Of a stretch of DNA of 64,000 nucleotides, positions 1 to 11,803 are shown one piece after another. The stretch's first letter is position 1. Each line of letters begins with the position of its first letter. The position numbers were made by a program, and so were the translations under genes. The stretch is from Atherinomorus stipes. Taxonomy: Eukaryota > Chordata > Actinopteri > Atheriniformes > Atherinidae. The notes below the pieces were generated by a model. It saw nothing but the letters and a program-made list of their open reading frames with translations. It did no database searches and was not told the origin of the DNA. The stretch spans positions 675,001-739,000 of the forward strand of contig JALJCO010013448.1 in NCBI GenBank assembly GCA_023101725.1, in the 5' to 3' direction.

Positions 1-664
1 CATTCCTTGAAAACCATTTTAATGGCATATTTGGTGGGTAGGAGTGAAGTTCATATAGCGCTTAAAGAAAAAAATGCATAAAATCTTAATCTGAAGTGTT
101 TTATGGGAGATTTTCGGAGAGGTTTCGTTCACTATTCTGCTCCAGCAGCCGACTCGCTGCCGTCTCCGTGAGACGTTGTCCCGCCTTCTCCGTGAGACGT
201 TGTCTCGCCGTATCTGCTGTTTGCCATCTTAATCAGCTGCTTTGTCTCGGAGGTGACCCAGCTAACCTCGGGCCTGCCGATCTCAAGGCCGCAGCCCCGG
301 ACACCAAAGCCGTGTTTACAGCAAACGCTGATCTAAATTCATTAACCCTCCCACAAACACTCCCAAGGCCTGCTGGGGGGGGGGGGGGGCGCTGTGTCTG
401 AAGGAGAGCTGGACGACTGCTCCCAGCAGAAACTGAAAATCCGTGTTTCTGTAATTAGACATTAACATGAGGACACGGAGAAGCTCCGAGTTCTTGTTTT
501 TAACTTTCTGCTCTCACAGATGTTTCTGACCGAGCAGCTGAAAAATCAGACATGAACGTTTATTTTAGTTTGTTTACATGAATGTAGAACGAGGAACGTG
601 TAAAGTGTAAATAAAACAAAATGCTGACATTCATTTAGCATCGTTTAAGCCTCATAATCTGAGA
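1..664. other. Unique sequence, no gene seen
   Basis: I see no coding exon. Two minor structures are visible. An 18-base word beginning TCTCCGTGAGACG occurs at 163-180 and again at 187-204, a 24-bp tandem duplication. A run of 15 G lies at 375-389. The 101-codon open frame at 96-401 crosses both and has no recognisable domain, so I treat it as chance. Confidence 0.6.
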
Positions 665-3525
665 ACAGAGACTGAACTGGAATGTGATGTCTGGATGCTG
701 ACTGGGATTAAAGGTTCTGATGGTGACTGGGATTAAAGGTTCTGATGGTGACTGGGATTAAAGGTTCTGATGGTGACTGAGATTAAAGGTTCTGGATGCT
801 GACTGAGATTAAAGGTTCTGGATGCTGACTGGGATTAAAGGTTCTGGATGCTGAATACGATTAAAGGTTCTGGATGCTGACTGGGATTAAAGGTTCTGAT
901 ACTGACTGGGATTAAAGGTTCTGGATGCTGAATACGATTAAAGGTTCTGGATGCTGACTGGGATTAAAGGTTCTGGATGCTGAATACGATTAAAGGTTCT
1001 GGATGCTGACTGGGATTAAAGGTTCTGGATGCTGAATAGGATTAAAGGTTCTGGATACTGACATGGATTAAAGGTTCTGGATGCTGACTGGGATTAAAGG
1101 TTCTAGATACTGACATGGATTAAAAGTTCTGAATGCTGACTGGGATTAAAGGTTCTGATGCTGACTGGGATTAAAGGTTCTAGATACTGACATGGATAAA
1201 AGTTTCTGAATGCTGACTGGGATTAAAGGTTCTGGATGCTGATTGGGATTAAAGGTTCTGGATACTAACTAGGATTAAAGGTTCTGGATGCTGACCGGGA
1301 TTAAAGGTTCTAGATACTGACTAGGATTAAAGGTTCTGGATACTAACTGGGATTAAAGGTTCTAGATACTGACTAGGATTAAAGGTTCTGGATACTAACT
1401 GGGATTGAAGGTTCTAGATACTGACTATGATTAAAGGCTCTGATGCTGACTGGGATTAAAGGTTCTGGATGCTGACTGGGATTAAAGGTTCTGATGCTGA
1501 CTGGGATTAAAGGTTCTGGATGCTGACTGGGATTAAAGGTTCTGGATGCTGACTGGGATTAAAGGCTCTGGATGCTGACTGGGATTAAAGGTTCTGATGC
1601 TGACTGGGATTAAAGGTTCTGATGCGGACTGGGATTAAAGGTTCTAATGCTGACTGGGATTGAAGGTTCTAGATACTGACTGGGATTAAAGGTTCTCATG
1701 CTGACAGGGATTAAAGGTTCTAGATGCTGACTGGGATTAAAGGTTCTAGATACTGACTGGGATTAAAGGTTCTGGATGCTGACTGGGATTAAAGGTTCTG
1801 ATGCTGACTGGGATTAAAGGTTCTGGATACTGACTGGGATTAATGGTTCTAGATACTGACTGGGATTAAAGGTTCTGGATACTAACTGGGATAGAAGGTT
1901 CTAGATACTGACTATGATTAAAGGCTCTGATGCCGACCGGGATTAAAGGTTCCGAATGCTGACTGGGATGAAAGGTTCTAGATGCTGACTGGGATTAAAG
2001 GTTCTGGATGCTGACTGGAATTAAAGGTTCTGGATGCTGAATGGGATTAAAGGTTCTGGATGCTGAACTGGGATTAAAGGTTCTGGATGTTGACTGGGAT
2101 TAAAGGTTCTGGATACTAACTAGGATTAAAGGTTCTGGATACTGACTGGGATTAAAAGTTCTGGATGCTGAATGGGATTAAAGGTTCTAGATACTGACTG
2201 GGATTAAAGGTTCTGGATACTGACTGGGATAAAAGGTTCTAGATACTGACATGGATTAAAGGTTCTGGATGCTGATTGGGATTAAAGGTTCTGATGCTAA
2301 CTGGGAATAAAGGTCCTGAATTTTGACTGGGATTAAAGGTTCTAGATGCTGACATGGATTAAAGCTTCTGAATGCTGACTGGGATTAAAGGTTCTGGATG
2401 CTGATTGGGATTAAAGGTTCTGGATACTAACTAGGATTAAAGGTTCTGGATGCTGACTGGGATTAAAGGTTCTGGATACTGACTGGGATTAAAGGTTCTA
2501 GATATTGACTAGGATTAAAGGTTCTGGATACTAACTGGGATTAAAGGTTCTAGATACTGACTAGGATTAAAGGTTCTGGATACTAACTGGGATTGAAGGT
2601 TCTAGATACTGACTATGATTAAAGGCTCTGATGCTGACTGGGATTAAAGGTTCTGGATGCTGACTGGGATTAAAGGTTCTGATGCGGACTGGGATTAAAG
2701 GTTCTGGATGCTGACTGGGATTAAAGGTTCTGGATGCTGACTGGGATTAAAGGTTCTGGATGCTGACTGGGATTAAAGGTTCTGATGCTGACTGGGATTA
2801 AAGGTTCTGATGCGGACTGGGATTAAAGGTTCTAATGCTGACTGGGATTAAAGGGTCTAGATACTGACTGGGATTAAAGGTTCTCATGCTGACAGGGATT
2901 AAAGGTTCTAGATGCTGACTGGGATTAAAGGTTCTAGATACTGACTGGGATTAAAGGTTCTGATGCTGACTGGGATTAAAGGTTCTGGATGCTGACTGGG
3001 ATTAAAGGTTCTGATGCTGACTGGGATTAAAGGTTCTGGATGCTGACTGGGATTAAAGGTTCTAGATGCTGACTGGGATTAAAGGTTCTGGATGCTGACT
3101 GGGATTAAAGGTTCTAGATGCTGGCTGGGATTAAAGGTTCTGATGCTGACTGGGATTAAAGGTTCTGATGCTGACTGGGATAAAAGGTTCTGATGCTGAC
3201 TGGGATTAAAGGTTCTGGATGCTGACTGGGATTAAAGGTTCTAGATACTGACTGGGATTAAAGGTTCTGGATACTGACATGGATTAAAGGTTCCGAATGC
3301 TGACTGGGATTAAAGGTTCTGGATGCTGACTGGGATTAAAGGTTCTGGATGCTGACTGGGATTAAAGGTTCTGATGCTGACTGGGATTAAAGGTTCTAAT
3401 GCTGACTGGGATTAAAGGTTCTGGATACTGACATGGATTAAAGGTTCTGATGCTGACTGGGATTAAAGGTTCTGGATTCTGACTGGGATTAAAGGTTCTA
3501 GATACTGGGTAGGATTAAATTTTTA
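665..3525 (+). repeat. 25/26-bp minisatellite, about 110 units
   Basis: The unit is GGATGCTGACTGGGATTAAA followed by GGTTCT. It is 26 bp, or 25 bp when one G of the GG is missing. Variants replace TGCTGAC with TACTAAC or TACTGAC. The array has a higher-order structure: the rare variants GATGCGGACT and TCATGCTGACAGG occur at about 1621/1697 and again at 2809/2885, both 1188 bp apart. A block starting near 1206 recurs near 2368, 1162 bp away. So roughly 600 bp was duplicated within the array. The same family lies inverted at 51.2-52.0 kb. There is no coding potential. Confidence 0.97.
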
Positions 3526-4490
3526 GTTTCTGGAGGCAAACAGTGCAGAGTTCTATGGGTGATGGCTACAAGTCTGAGCAGACAGGAGCTGGAACTCTGG
3601 AGGTTCCAGGGGCTGAAGATCCCTTCCTGGTACCTCATGGAGAACAGAAACTTGTGGCGTACACCTCAGCGTGGGGCTTAGAAGCCGAGACGCTGGTTCC
3701 CAGCACAAACCTGCTGGTCTCCCCTCGGTCCTCTTGTGGTCCGATCATTCAGTCACGGCATGAAGGAGTGGAAGGACCCAAGAGCAGGACTGAAAGGCAT
3801 GTACAGGGACAAAAAGCTTTAAGAAACAAAACCCAGAATCAAAAACAAACTGTGGGGAAAGGACGGTGACACTACGGAAACGATGACGGGGTCCCGGGAA
3901 ACTGGGAGTATACAGAGAGACTAACGAGGAAACTAGAGGCAGGTGGTTCAGATTACAAACAAAAGCAGGTGTTGCAGGAAAGAGGATGTAAACAGGAACC
4001 AAACACAGAAAAGGGGGGAAAAAAACCTTACAAAATAAAAGCAGGAAACCTGATGGAATGAAAAAACAGAACTGAAGCCCCTTCATGGACCATGACAAAA
4101 ACAGCAAGAGTTTCAAGGGTTAAATTTTGAAATTAAACAGGTTTTATGTAATTTCACTAAATCAGGTGATTCACACTTTACCCATAAAAAACTCAATAAA
4201 ATATTAAAGCTGTTTTTTTATAGATGACTTTGACTTTTCTGTATGTCCTGAATATGCAAATCACATGACTCATAGACTTTCCTGTTATATAAAGTGCTGC
4301 GTCAAAGCTTTGTGAGATAAAACTGCAGATCTAAGGTGAAATTCAGTCCTGTTGTGTCAGAGTTACTGTTTTAAATACACGAGACTGAAAAAGATCCGTA
4401 AATGAGGGGAGGTCATTTACTCCATCAGGACCAAAGTAAGAAGATGTTTGAAGAATGGAGTGAGGGCGGAGGTATGGGAGATGGTCTGAT
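3526..4490. other. Unique sequence, no gene seen
   Basis: This is non-repetitive, moderately AT-rich sequence between the first minisatellite and the first hAT-like element. Open frames of 108 codons (plus strand, 3543-3869) and 123 codons (minus strand, 3745-4116) overlap each other. They show no domain, are low in complexity, and begin at the edge of the array. I do not support either as a gene. Confidence 0.6.
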
Positions 4491-4491
4491 C

Positions 4492-6105
4492 TAGGGATGC
4501 ACCATATAATTGGCCCCCATCGATATCAGCATATCAGCCTAAAAACGGAGTCGGCGGTCACCCCACTGATATTTAACCAATATTTAACTGATATTTTACC
4601 GATATTTTACCGATCAGGCTGCTGTTTCTAACATATAAAAAAAACAAAAACTTATTTTTTAGAGTTTAAAACTTCTGAAGACAGTTTCTTTTAGGATGTC
4701 CCGTTTTACAGTTTATACGCGCTCATTTGTGTAAATATCCAAATATTAGGGCTGGGAAAAAATATTGCAATATTTCCATATGCAGATTTCATATTGATAT
4801 TTGAAAACAAGATATTGATCTATTTCACATACGAAATCTGCTGAGATTTCATTGTTCTCTTATAAAGTCCAGCAAGATTTCATGAAAACCCGCGAGATTT
4901 AGTTGCAGAATGACAAAATCTCGTGAGATTTCGTTAGTAAAATAGATCAACACTGCATTTTTATATATTGATTCATCAGTAAATGAAAATATTGCAATAT
5001 TTCAGTGTGTAAGTGTTTTTTCCCACCCCTACCAAATATCCCGTTTTTGGGTATTGTTTTTTCACTAAATATCGCAATATTTTCATATGCAGATTTCATA
5101 TTGATATTTGAAAACGCGATATTGATCTTTTATATGCAAAATTTCACGAAAATTTCATTGTCCTCTTATGAAATCCTGCGAAATTTCATGAAAACACGCA
5201 GGATTTTGTAACAGAATTACAAAATCTCATGAAATTTCGTTAGCAAAATAGATTGGTACCGCATTTTAAAATATTGATATATCAGCAAATGAAAATATTG
5301 CAATATTTCAGTGTATAAGTATTTTTTTCCCACAACTACCAAATATCCCCTGTTTTTGGGTATAGTTTTTTTCACTAAAATATTGCGATATTTTCATATT
5401 GATGTTTGAAAACATGATATTGATCTTTTATATAAAAATTTCACAAGATTTCATTGTTCTCTTATGAAATCCTGTGAAATTTCACAAAAACACGCAAGAT
5501 TTCATAACAGAATGACAAAATCTTGAAGGATTTTGTTAGTAAAATAGATCAATACCGCATTTTAAAATATGGATAAATCAGCAAATGAAAATATTGCGGT
5601 ATGTCAGTGTATCAGTATTTTTTCCCACCATTACCAAATGTCCCCTGTATTGGGGTATTGTTTTTTCACTGAAATATCACAATATTTTCATATGCAGATT
5701 CTGTACTGATATTCTAAAAAACGCGAATTTGATATTTTATATACAAATTTTGCGAGATTCCATTGTTGTCTTATAAAATCCTGCAAAATTTCCCGAAAAC
5801 ACGCAAGATTTTGTAACAGAATGACAAAATCTTGTGAGATTTCGTTAGTAAAATAGATTGGTACCGCATTTTTAAGTATCGATATATCAGCATATGAAAA
5901 TATTGCAATATTTCAATGTGTCAATATTTTTCCCACCCCCACCAAACACAAGTTGAGGTATTTTTCTAATTTTGCTCAAGGAATGAATATTACATCATTA
6001 ATTTTTCAGCTTTAATATCCGCATCGATATCGGTTATCGGCCACATGAGTTTTAAAATATCGGCATATTGGATATCAGCCAAAATTTCGACATCGTGCAT
6101 CCCTA
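4492..6105. mobile_element. hAT-like non-autonomous element, copy A
   Basis: The ends are perfect 11-bp inverted repeats, TAGGGATGCAC at 4492 and GTGCATCCCTA ending at 6105. The flanks just inside (ATATAATTGGCCCC and CGGCATATTGGATATCAGCC) match copies at 7.0-8.0 and 52.4-53.1 kb. The end motif is typical of hAT-superfamily elements in fish. I could not find a clean 8-bp target duplication, so the superfamily is a family-level inference. No transposase is encoded. The interior is occupied by a second element type that has become tandemly repeated (see 4747-5941). Confidence 0.75.
4747..5941. repeat. Four tandem ~300-bp units inside hAT-like copy A
   Basis: Each unit runs from a BrATATTGCAATATTT-like start through 'CAAAATCT..GAGATTTCGTTAGTAAAATAGAT' type words to TTTTTCCCACC. 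The first unit has the ends TAGGGCTGGGAAAAAATAT (4747) and TTTTTTCCCACCCCTA (to 5031), so it looks like an independent hAT-like MITE nested in copy A. The joining word GTTTTTGGGTATTG or a close variant recurs near 5051, 5359 and 5655, giving periods of about 309 and 295 bp. Copy C (52.4 kb) has only one such unit, so the amplification is specific to this copy. Confidence 0.8.
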
Positions 6106-7010
6106 TCTCTGAATACATAAACCAGGCAGAATAAGCAGAAAGTGGTGACATGCCCGAACGACACGGCTGAGGGAGAAAGAAAAGACACAGCGAGCAGTGG
6201 CAAGCGTGGCTTTTAAGCCCAGAGTCACATTATGCCAGCTCTCTGGGGCACCGCAGCTGCCAATGAAAAGGCCTCTTCGCTGGGAAGCATATCCGGGGGA
6301 GCCGGGGAAGAGCCGCTCTCCCTCTAAGGCCTGTCAGAGACTTTGACGGCGAGTGTGAATTTAATCCCTGGACCTGCTGGGATACAGAGGAGCAGAGCAG
6401 CGGGAAAGCCTTTCCGACTTCAAGGACCTTGGCCGGCTCAAGGATAGCCTGCCAGGAGAGCTTTAAACCTGATGACAAATTCATTTGCGCAGCTGCACTC
6501 CCCCTCCGCCCCACCCCACCATGGAAATTCAGAGTAAATCATACCTCTGCAAACAAATCTGAAGTATGTGAAGTGTGTTATTTAAGCCAGAACTGGAGAA
6601 GACGTCTTCCTCAGTCGATTAACGGCACATACATTTCTGATTTCTCCCATCCTCCCGGAAAGGATGGACTTTCCCTCGGCGCTGTGGGAGTCCGTCTCTG
6701 CCGAGGCATTTCGATATGAGGCGATTATGTGGAGAGACGGACTCTGGGATGGCACCGAGGCTGAGGAAAACGATTTTTACAGCCATGCATAAAGTGGATT
6801 GCAGAAGCAGCAGCGGGGCGGCCGGAGGGCTGAGGTCTATGAATATGTTTGTCTCAGAGTTTCCCCCTCCTCCTAATGCGGGGCCACGGTAATCGCTTGG
6901 TGCTCTGACATCTGGAAGCTTCACAGGGGTGGGCAAAATCCTACAAGTTCTCTACGCCCAGATTTCCAGAGTATTTGAAGTGGACACACCTAATCTACAG
7001 AGATGAGAAG
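6106..7010. other. Unique sequence, possibly conserved non-coding
   Basis: Non-repetitive, GC-balanced sequence with no recognisable exon. The three overlapping open frames (94-105 codons on both strands) have no domain. A 12-bp perfect inverted repeat, GAGTCCGTCTCT at 6688-6699 and AGAGACGGACTC at 6733-6744, encloses a 33-base loop. Together with the lack of repeats, this makes it a plausible place for a conserved non-coding element, but that is only inference. Confidence 0.4.
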
Positions 7011-7980
7011 TAGGGATGCGTGATATAATCGGCCCCCTATCGGAATCGACCTTTATCAGCTTTAAAACTGAGTATCAGACATCAGCCACCCCACCGATAT
7101 ATAAACGATATTTAACCGATCAGGCTGCTGTTTCTAAAGTCTAAAGAACCAAAAACTTCTTCAAAAACTTCTTTTTTAAACTTTAAAACTTCTTTTAGGA
7201 TGTTCTGTGTGAACAGTTTATACACGGTCATTTGTGTAAATGACCAAATATTAGGGCTGGGAAAAGATATAGATACACTGAAATATCACGATATTTTCAT
7301 GTGAAGATTTAATATTGATATTTGAAAACGTGATATAGATCTATTTTACCTACAAAATCTCGCAAGATTTCATTGTTCTCTTACGAAATCTTGTGAGATT
7401 TCACAAAACACGCGAGATTTCCGAACGTAATCAGCCCGCTGTTTCTAAAGTCTAAAAGAAAACAAAAACTTCTTCTTCAAAAACTTATTTTTTGCAGAGT
7501 TTAAAACTTCTGAAGACTAGGGGTGGGAAAAAATATCGATACACTGAAATATCACAATATCTTCATATGCCGATATCATATTGACATAAAAAAAATGCGG
7601 TGTCGACCTTTTTTACCAACAAAATTTCACGATATTTCGTCGTTCTGTTACAAAATCTCTCGAGAATTCAAGAAATATCGTGAGATTCTGTAACAAAACA
7701 ATGTATTCTCGTGAGATTTTGTTAGTAAAACAGATCGATACCACATCTTTAAATATCTATTTGATTTTGGCATATGAAAATATTGCAATACTTCACTGTA
7801 TTGAAATTTTTCCCACCCCTAATTTTTTAAGTGTCGGAAACGGATAACAAAACTGCTGTTTGCAGTGACTGCTTATTTTTTTATCTTTAATATCGGAATC
7901 GATATTGGTTATCAGCCACACTAGCTTTAAAGTATCGGCATGTCGGATATCGGCCAAAATTCCAACATTGTGCATCCCTG
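7011..7980. mobile_element. hAT-like non-autonomous element, copy B
   Basis: It begins TAGGGATGCGTGATATAATC and ends with GTGCATCCCTG, the same ends as copy A with two changes. Inside are two diverged copies of the inner MITE, starting AGGGCTGGGAAAAGATAT near 7253 and AGGGGTGGGAAAAAATATCG near 7519. The second ends TTTTTCCCACCCCTAA near 7820. The word 'CTGCTGTTTCTAAAGTCTAAA' type sequence recurs around 7120 and 7440, which suggests an internal duplication. No coding capacity. Confidence 0.75.
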
Positions 7981-9235
7981 ATTTTTCTCTTTCACTAGAG
8001 GATTTTATCTCCAATAAGTTGATGAATTTAACACAGAACTCTTGTTTTCCACTTTCTATCTCAACTTCCTCAACATTTTCCTGGACGGCATCAGTGTGGA
8101 GGGACCAGTGGTGTTAGAATGTAATCTGAATAATATATGTATTCCCTGCTGCATTCTTTATAAGACTTTGACACCTGGCCCGGCCTTGTGAGCTTTCAAT
8201 CACTGGGCCCCGGGGGGTTGTGGATACCTGGTCTTTGAAGCACTCAGACAGAAGTGGAGAGCAGAATGTGGGAAAAATCTGCTTCCAACCACAGAAAACA
8301 GGTGACCAGAAGTCAGGGAGAATATGTGCTGAGGTATGAATATCCCACGGCATTATGGGAAAAAACAGCAACATGTCGAAATGGACGAAATGATAGTAGC
8401 TGAAAAAGTAATTAGACATCAGCTTTGCTTTGGCTTAGAAACAAAATGAGAAGGGATTAATGGAGGGGGTAAGGGAGGCTTCACGGACCATCTTTTTCAT
8501 CCCTTGCTGGGGCCCCCAAGGGTCCTAAAAATCAGCCTGATGGGTCCCCTCTACGAACATGGTGGAGTCAGGGGCCCCAAAACCAAAAAATCAAGGAGAT
8601 AAAATATGGTAAATAAAATGGGATTGGGCTGCCCACCGGTTGGCGTCGTGTCCATTGGCCGTTTCAATAACCCTCGTTCACAACTCCTCCTTTCGTGCGC
8701 GGGGGGTCCCCGTCCACAGAGTGGCAAAACCGTCCCTTTGAATGGAATTTTCCTACATTTGTCCGCTGGTCCCCCCACCTGGGGCCGTCCACAAGGTGGC
8801 AAAAGCATCCAGTTCCAACCCGTTTGATGGGTGTTTCCATCTGTGCTCCCTGTTTGTCCACTGGCCATCCCTGTGGCCTTGTTCGCTGCAAGACCCTTTT
8901 AAGGTGTCCTGAATATCCCAAAATGTCCAGAGACACTAGGACAGTTTATTTTTCAAGCCCGTTGAGGCCTTTTGTGGAAATGGAGTCAGGTCGAGCCCCC
9001 GTTTAGAGGGGACATAGGGGGCCCTTGCGCCAACCTTCCAACCCAGTCTGAACTCATTTGGACAGCTTTGTCCAGAAAAGTCCGAGGCAAGCCTGGGCGA
9101 CTGTTCTGGGGGGTCTCTGTGGTGAGGAGACCACCTCTTGACCCCATTTGACCCCAGTTGAGCATGCCGAGCCAAGTAGTCGGCTATATCTGCCAAGTGC
9201 AAATCCTTTCAGAGGAGGGATATCATTGATTATAT
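7981..9235. other. Unique sequence, no gene seen
   Basis: I see no exon and no repeat family that I recognise. Around 8550-9200 several open frames overlap on both strands (73-105 codons). They share no domain and shadow one another, which fits GC-richer intergenic sequence without stops rather than coding sequence. Confidence 0.55.
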
Positions 9236-10340
9236 CTAGAGATGTCCGATATTATCGACCTACCACTATTACTGGACAATATCTGCATTAAAATGTGATA
9301 TTTTAGAAAATACTGTTATTAGTTTGTTCCTTTTTAATGACACAACAAAAACTCGTGCCCACATCACTAGGGGTGTAAGAAAATTATCTATACACTAGAG
9401 GTATGCAAAGCAGCTAGTATTTGTATCTTTATTTGTTGAGGGGGAGAAAGTGTTTATTTGTATTCGAGTAAAATTTAAGACAGGCGTAATTTTTTTTTTT
9501 TTTTTATGTTGCTTTACATTTATAATTTACATTAAGTTTTGGATAACATAAAACTAATAGGTGATTAAAACTGCAGAGGCAGAACATGTCTGTGATGACA
9601 AGTTAACGCTGGTGTTGATGTGAAGTCAAAATAATAAAAAAATAATGAAAATAATACATTTAATTGTTCTGTACATGGTGGAATCTCAAAGGGCTAAACT
9701 TTCAAGGGTCAACTTGTCATTTGGGGGTGTTAGAATGAAGGCCAGGAACCCCCCACTCCCTCTGCTGAAATAGAAACACAGTAACATGGCATCTTATGTA
9801 GCAACCAGTAGTCCTCAATAATCTAATATTAATTAATACACTTAATTTCAAATTAGGCTCAGATGGGATCAATGACCTTACAGAGCATGTGTTCATGCAT
9901 CTGTAACAGGTAACCTCCCCATTACTGACACAAGATATAATGACTAAATCACTTCATCATCATGTCATGTCGCAGTTCTAAACTTCATCATGGAGTAATT
10001 TTACATAAATGACTGAAACGAGGTGATTGAAATACCCGCTGATGAAAATAAAAAGTCCTGATGAAACTGTTTCATTCAGTGGAGTCGCGCTGAAGTTCAG
10101 ATTTTAGAAAACTGGTGACATTTTTTTAAACCAATAGGTTTTCCACACATCAGAAAAAGTGTAGGTCTGTCACATGTCGCTACTGGAGCACACAGCTGAG
10201 GATACACGTGTGTGCTTTTGTACAGAACGACACACTTTATTTCACTTTATGGAAGTTAAAAAACATAGTGTCACTCATTGGGTCTGCTCAGGTTGGACTT
10301 TGCTTTGATATGTTTTTCTTCTGCTTGGGTTTTTTAAGAT
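9236..10340. mobile_element. Mosaic of hAT-like element fragments
   Basis: Short terminal-type words appear: AGAGATGTCCGATATTATCG near 9238, CTAGGGGTGTAAGAAAATTA near 9368 and CTAGAGGTATGCAAAGCAGC near 9397. Such ends resemble hAT-type MITEs. A matching right-end phrase, GGATTCGACTCCACCCCTAC, appears near 10774. This would make 9397-10794 one old element interrupted by the LINE and DNA-transposon fragments at 10.34-10.64 kb. Boundaries are uncertain, and the rest of the interval is AT-rich sequence with no gene. Confidence 0.4.
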
Positions 10341-10344
10341 AGGT

Positions 10345-10436
10345 AATGTGTGTTCCACATGTATGGATATTGTTTGTGGAGTACCACAGGGATCGATTTT
10401 TGGACCTTAATTATATTTACTGTGTATAAATGACCA
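10345..10436 (+). pseudogene. Reverse-transcriptase fragment of a non-LTR element
   Basis: Translation gives CGVPQGSIFGP followed by a stop and then an LCINDQ-like stretch. This is the conserved RT motif GVPQGSxLGP and the YINDL-like motif of L2/CR1-type LINEs. Only about 30 codons remain, and they contain a stop. It is joined directly to a DNA-transposon end at about 10437. Confidence 0.7.
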
Positions 10437-10637
10437 ACAACCATGCCACGTTCAAAGTCACTTAAATCACCTTTCATCCCCATTCTGATGCTGGTTTGAA
10501 CTGCAGCAGATCGTCTTGACCATGGTTAGATGCCTAAATGCATTGAGTTGCTGTCATGTGATTGGCTGATTAGAAATTTGTGTTTAAGAGGAGTTTGACA
10601 GACGTGCCTAATAAAGTGGCCGGTGAGTGTATATTAA
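10437..10637. mobile_element. Right end of a 'CACCGGCCACTTTATTAGG' DNA transposon
   Basis: The segment reads ATGCCACGTTCAAAGTCACT, later ATGTGATTGGCTGATTAG, and ends CCTAATAAAGTGGCCGGTGA followed by GTGTATAT. This is the right end of a DNA transposon that I recognise as abundant in fish genomes. The opposite end of the same family begins near 49650, and internal fragments lie at 24.2-24.5 kb. No transposase frame survives. Confidence 0.75.
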
Positions 10638-10825
10638 TGTTCAATTAAACAACTAAATGAAATTAAATGACTGAAATAAAAAAAAAAAAAAACATATATA
10701 TTTTTTTAAGTATTTGTTCTAAATAAGTCTTTGTAAAAATCCCGTTATTTGTGCCATTCCGAATACTGTATTCGGATTCGACTCCACCCCTACTACACAC
10801 TGAAATATCACAATATTTTGTGTTT

Positions 10826-11798
10826 TGATAAGAGTTCCCCAGGACTCTATCCTGGGGCCTCTTCTGTTCAACATCTACGTGCTCCCACTGGCCCAGTTTA
10901 TAAATAACAACAATATTAGTTACCATAGCTACGCAGATGACACACAGCTATATATTACAGTGTCACCAGGAGACCAGGGCCCTGTATGGGCTGTTGGTAG
11001 ATGCATTGAGGAGATTTGTGACTGGATGTGCCTCAACTTTCTTCAGCTAAAAAAAAAAAGCTGAGGTGATTGTTTTTGGAGCCAAAGAGAAACAACAGCA
11101 GGTTGTCACAGAACTTCAGTCCATACACCTAAAAACCACCAACCAGACCAGAAATCTGGCTGTAGCGATGGACTCAAGGTGATCACTAAATCAGCAGACT
11201 ATCACCTGAAAAACATCTCAAGGATAAAAAGATCTGATGTCTCAGGAAAATATCGAAAAACTAGTCCATGTGTTCATTGTCAGTCGGCTTCATTACTGTA
11301 ACAGCGTCTTTACTGGTCTACCTAAAAAATCAGTTAAACGGCTCCAGCTCATTCAGAACTCTGCTGCCTGAGTTCTCACTAAGACCAGAAAAGACCTCTT
11401 GACCCAGTATGAACCTACTAGACCCCTCAGGTCATCTGGATCCGGTCTTTTATCAGTTCTAGAGTCAGAACCAGACCTGGAGAAGCTGCGTTCAGCTTCT
11501 ATGCTCCACATGTCTGGAACAAACTCCCAGAAAGTCTCAGATCAGCTCAGTTTATTTAAATCCAGGTTAAAGACCCACCTGTTCTCAGCTGCATTTACGT
11601 AGATTTTATTCAAAAGTTAAAATCTGCACGGCTCTATATTTTTTCTTTTTAATTTTAAATGTTTTTAATTTTAAATCTCTACTTTCTTGTTTTTTTCCCT
11701 TTACTACCCTGCTGTTATGCTTATAATGTTTTATGCAAAGCACTTTGAATTGTCCTGTACATGAAATGTGCTCTTCAAATAAACTTGCCTTGCCTATC
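10826..11798 (+). pseudogene. L2/Maui-type LINE copy 1, 5'-truncated
   Basis: The piece starts inside the reverse transcriptase. Residues [20 protein letters not shown] (10840-10900) carry the [11 protein letters not shown] motif with G changed to D. The catalytic motif SYADDTQLY follows at about 10930-10955. The C-terminal portion recurs as LKTTNQTRNLAVAMDS and ITKSADYHLKNISRIK-type sequence. Relative to copy 2 at 25.7-27.3 kb, about 135 bp before CTCTTGACCCAGTATGAACC are missing. Several frameshifts separate the pieces at 10825-11064 and 11399-11602. It ends in AAGCACTTTGAATTGTCC and the tail AATAAACTTGCCTTGCC, the diagnostic L2-type 3' end. Dead by truncation and frameshift. Confidence 0.9.
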
Positions 11799-11803
11799 CT
11801 ATA

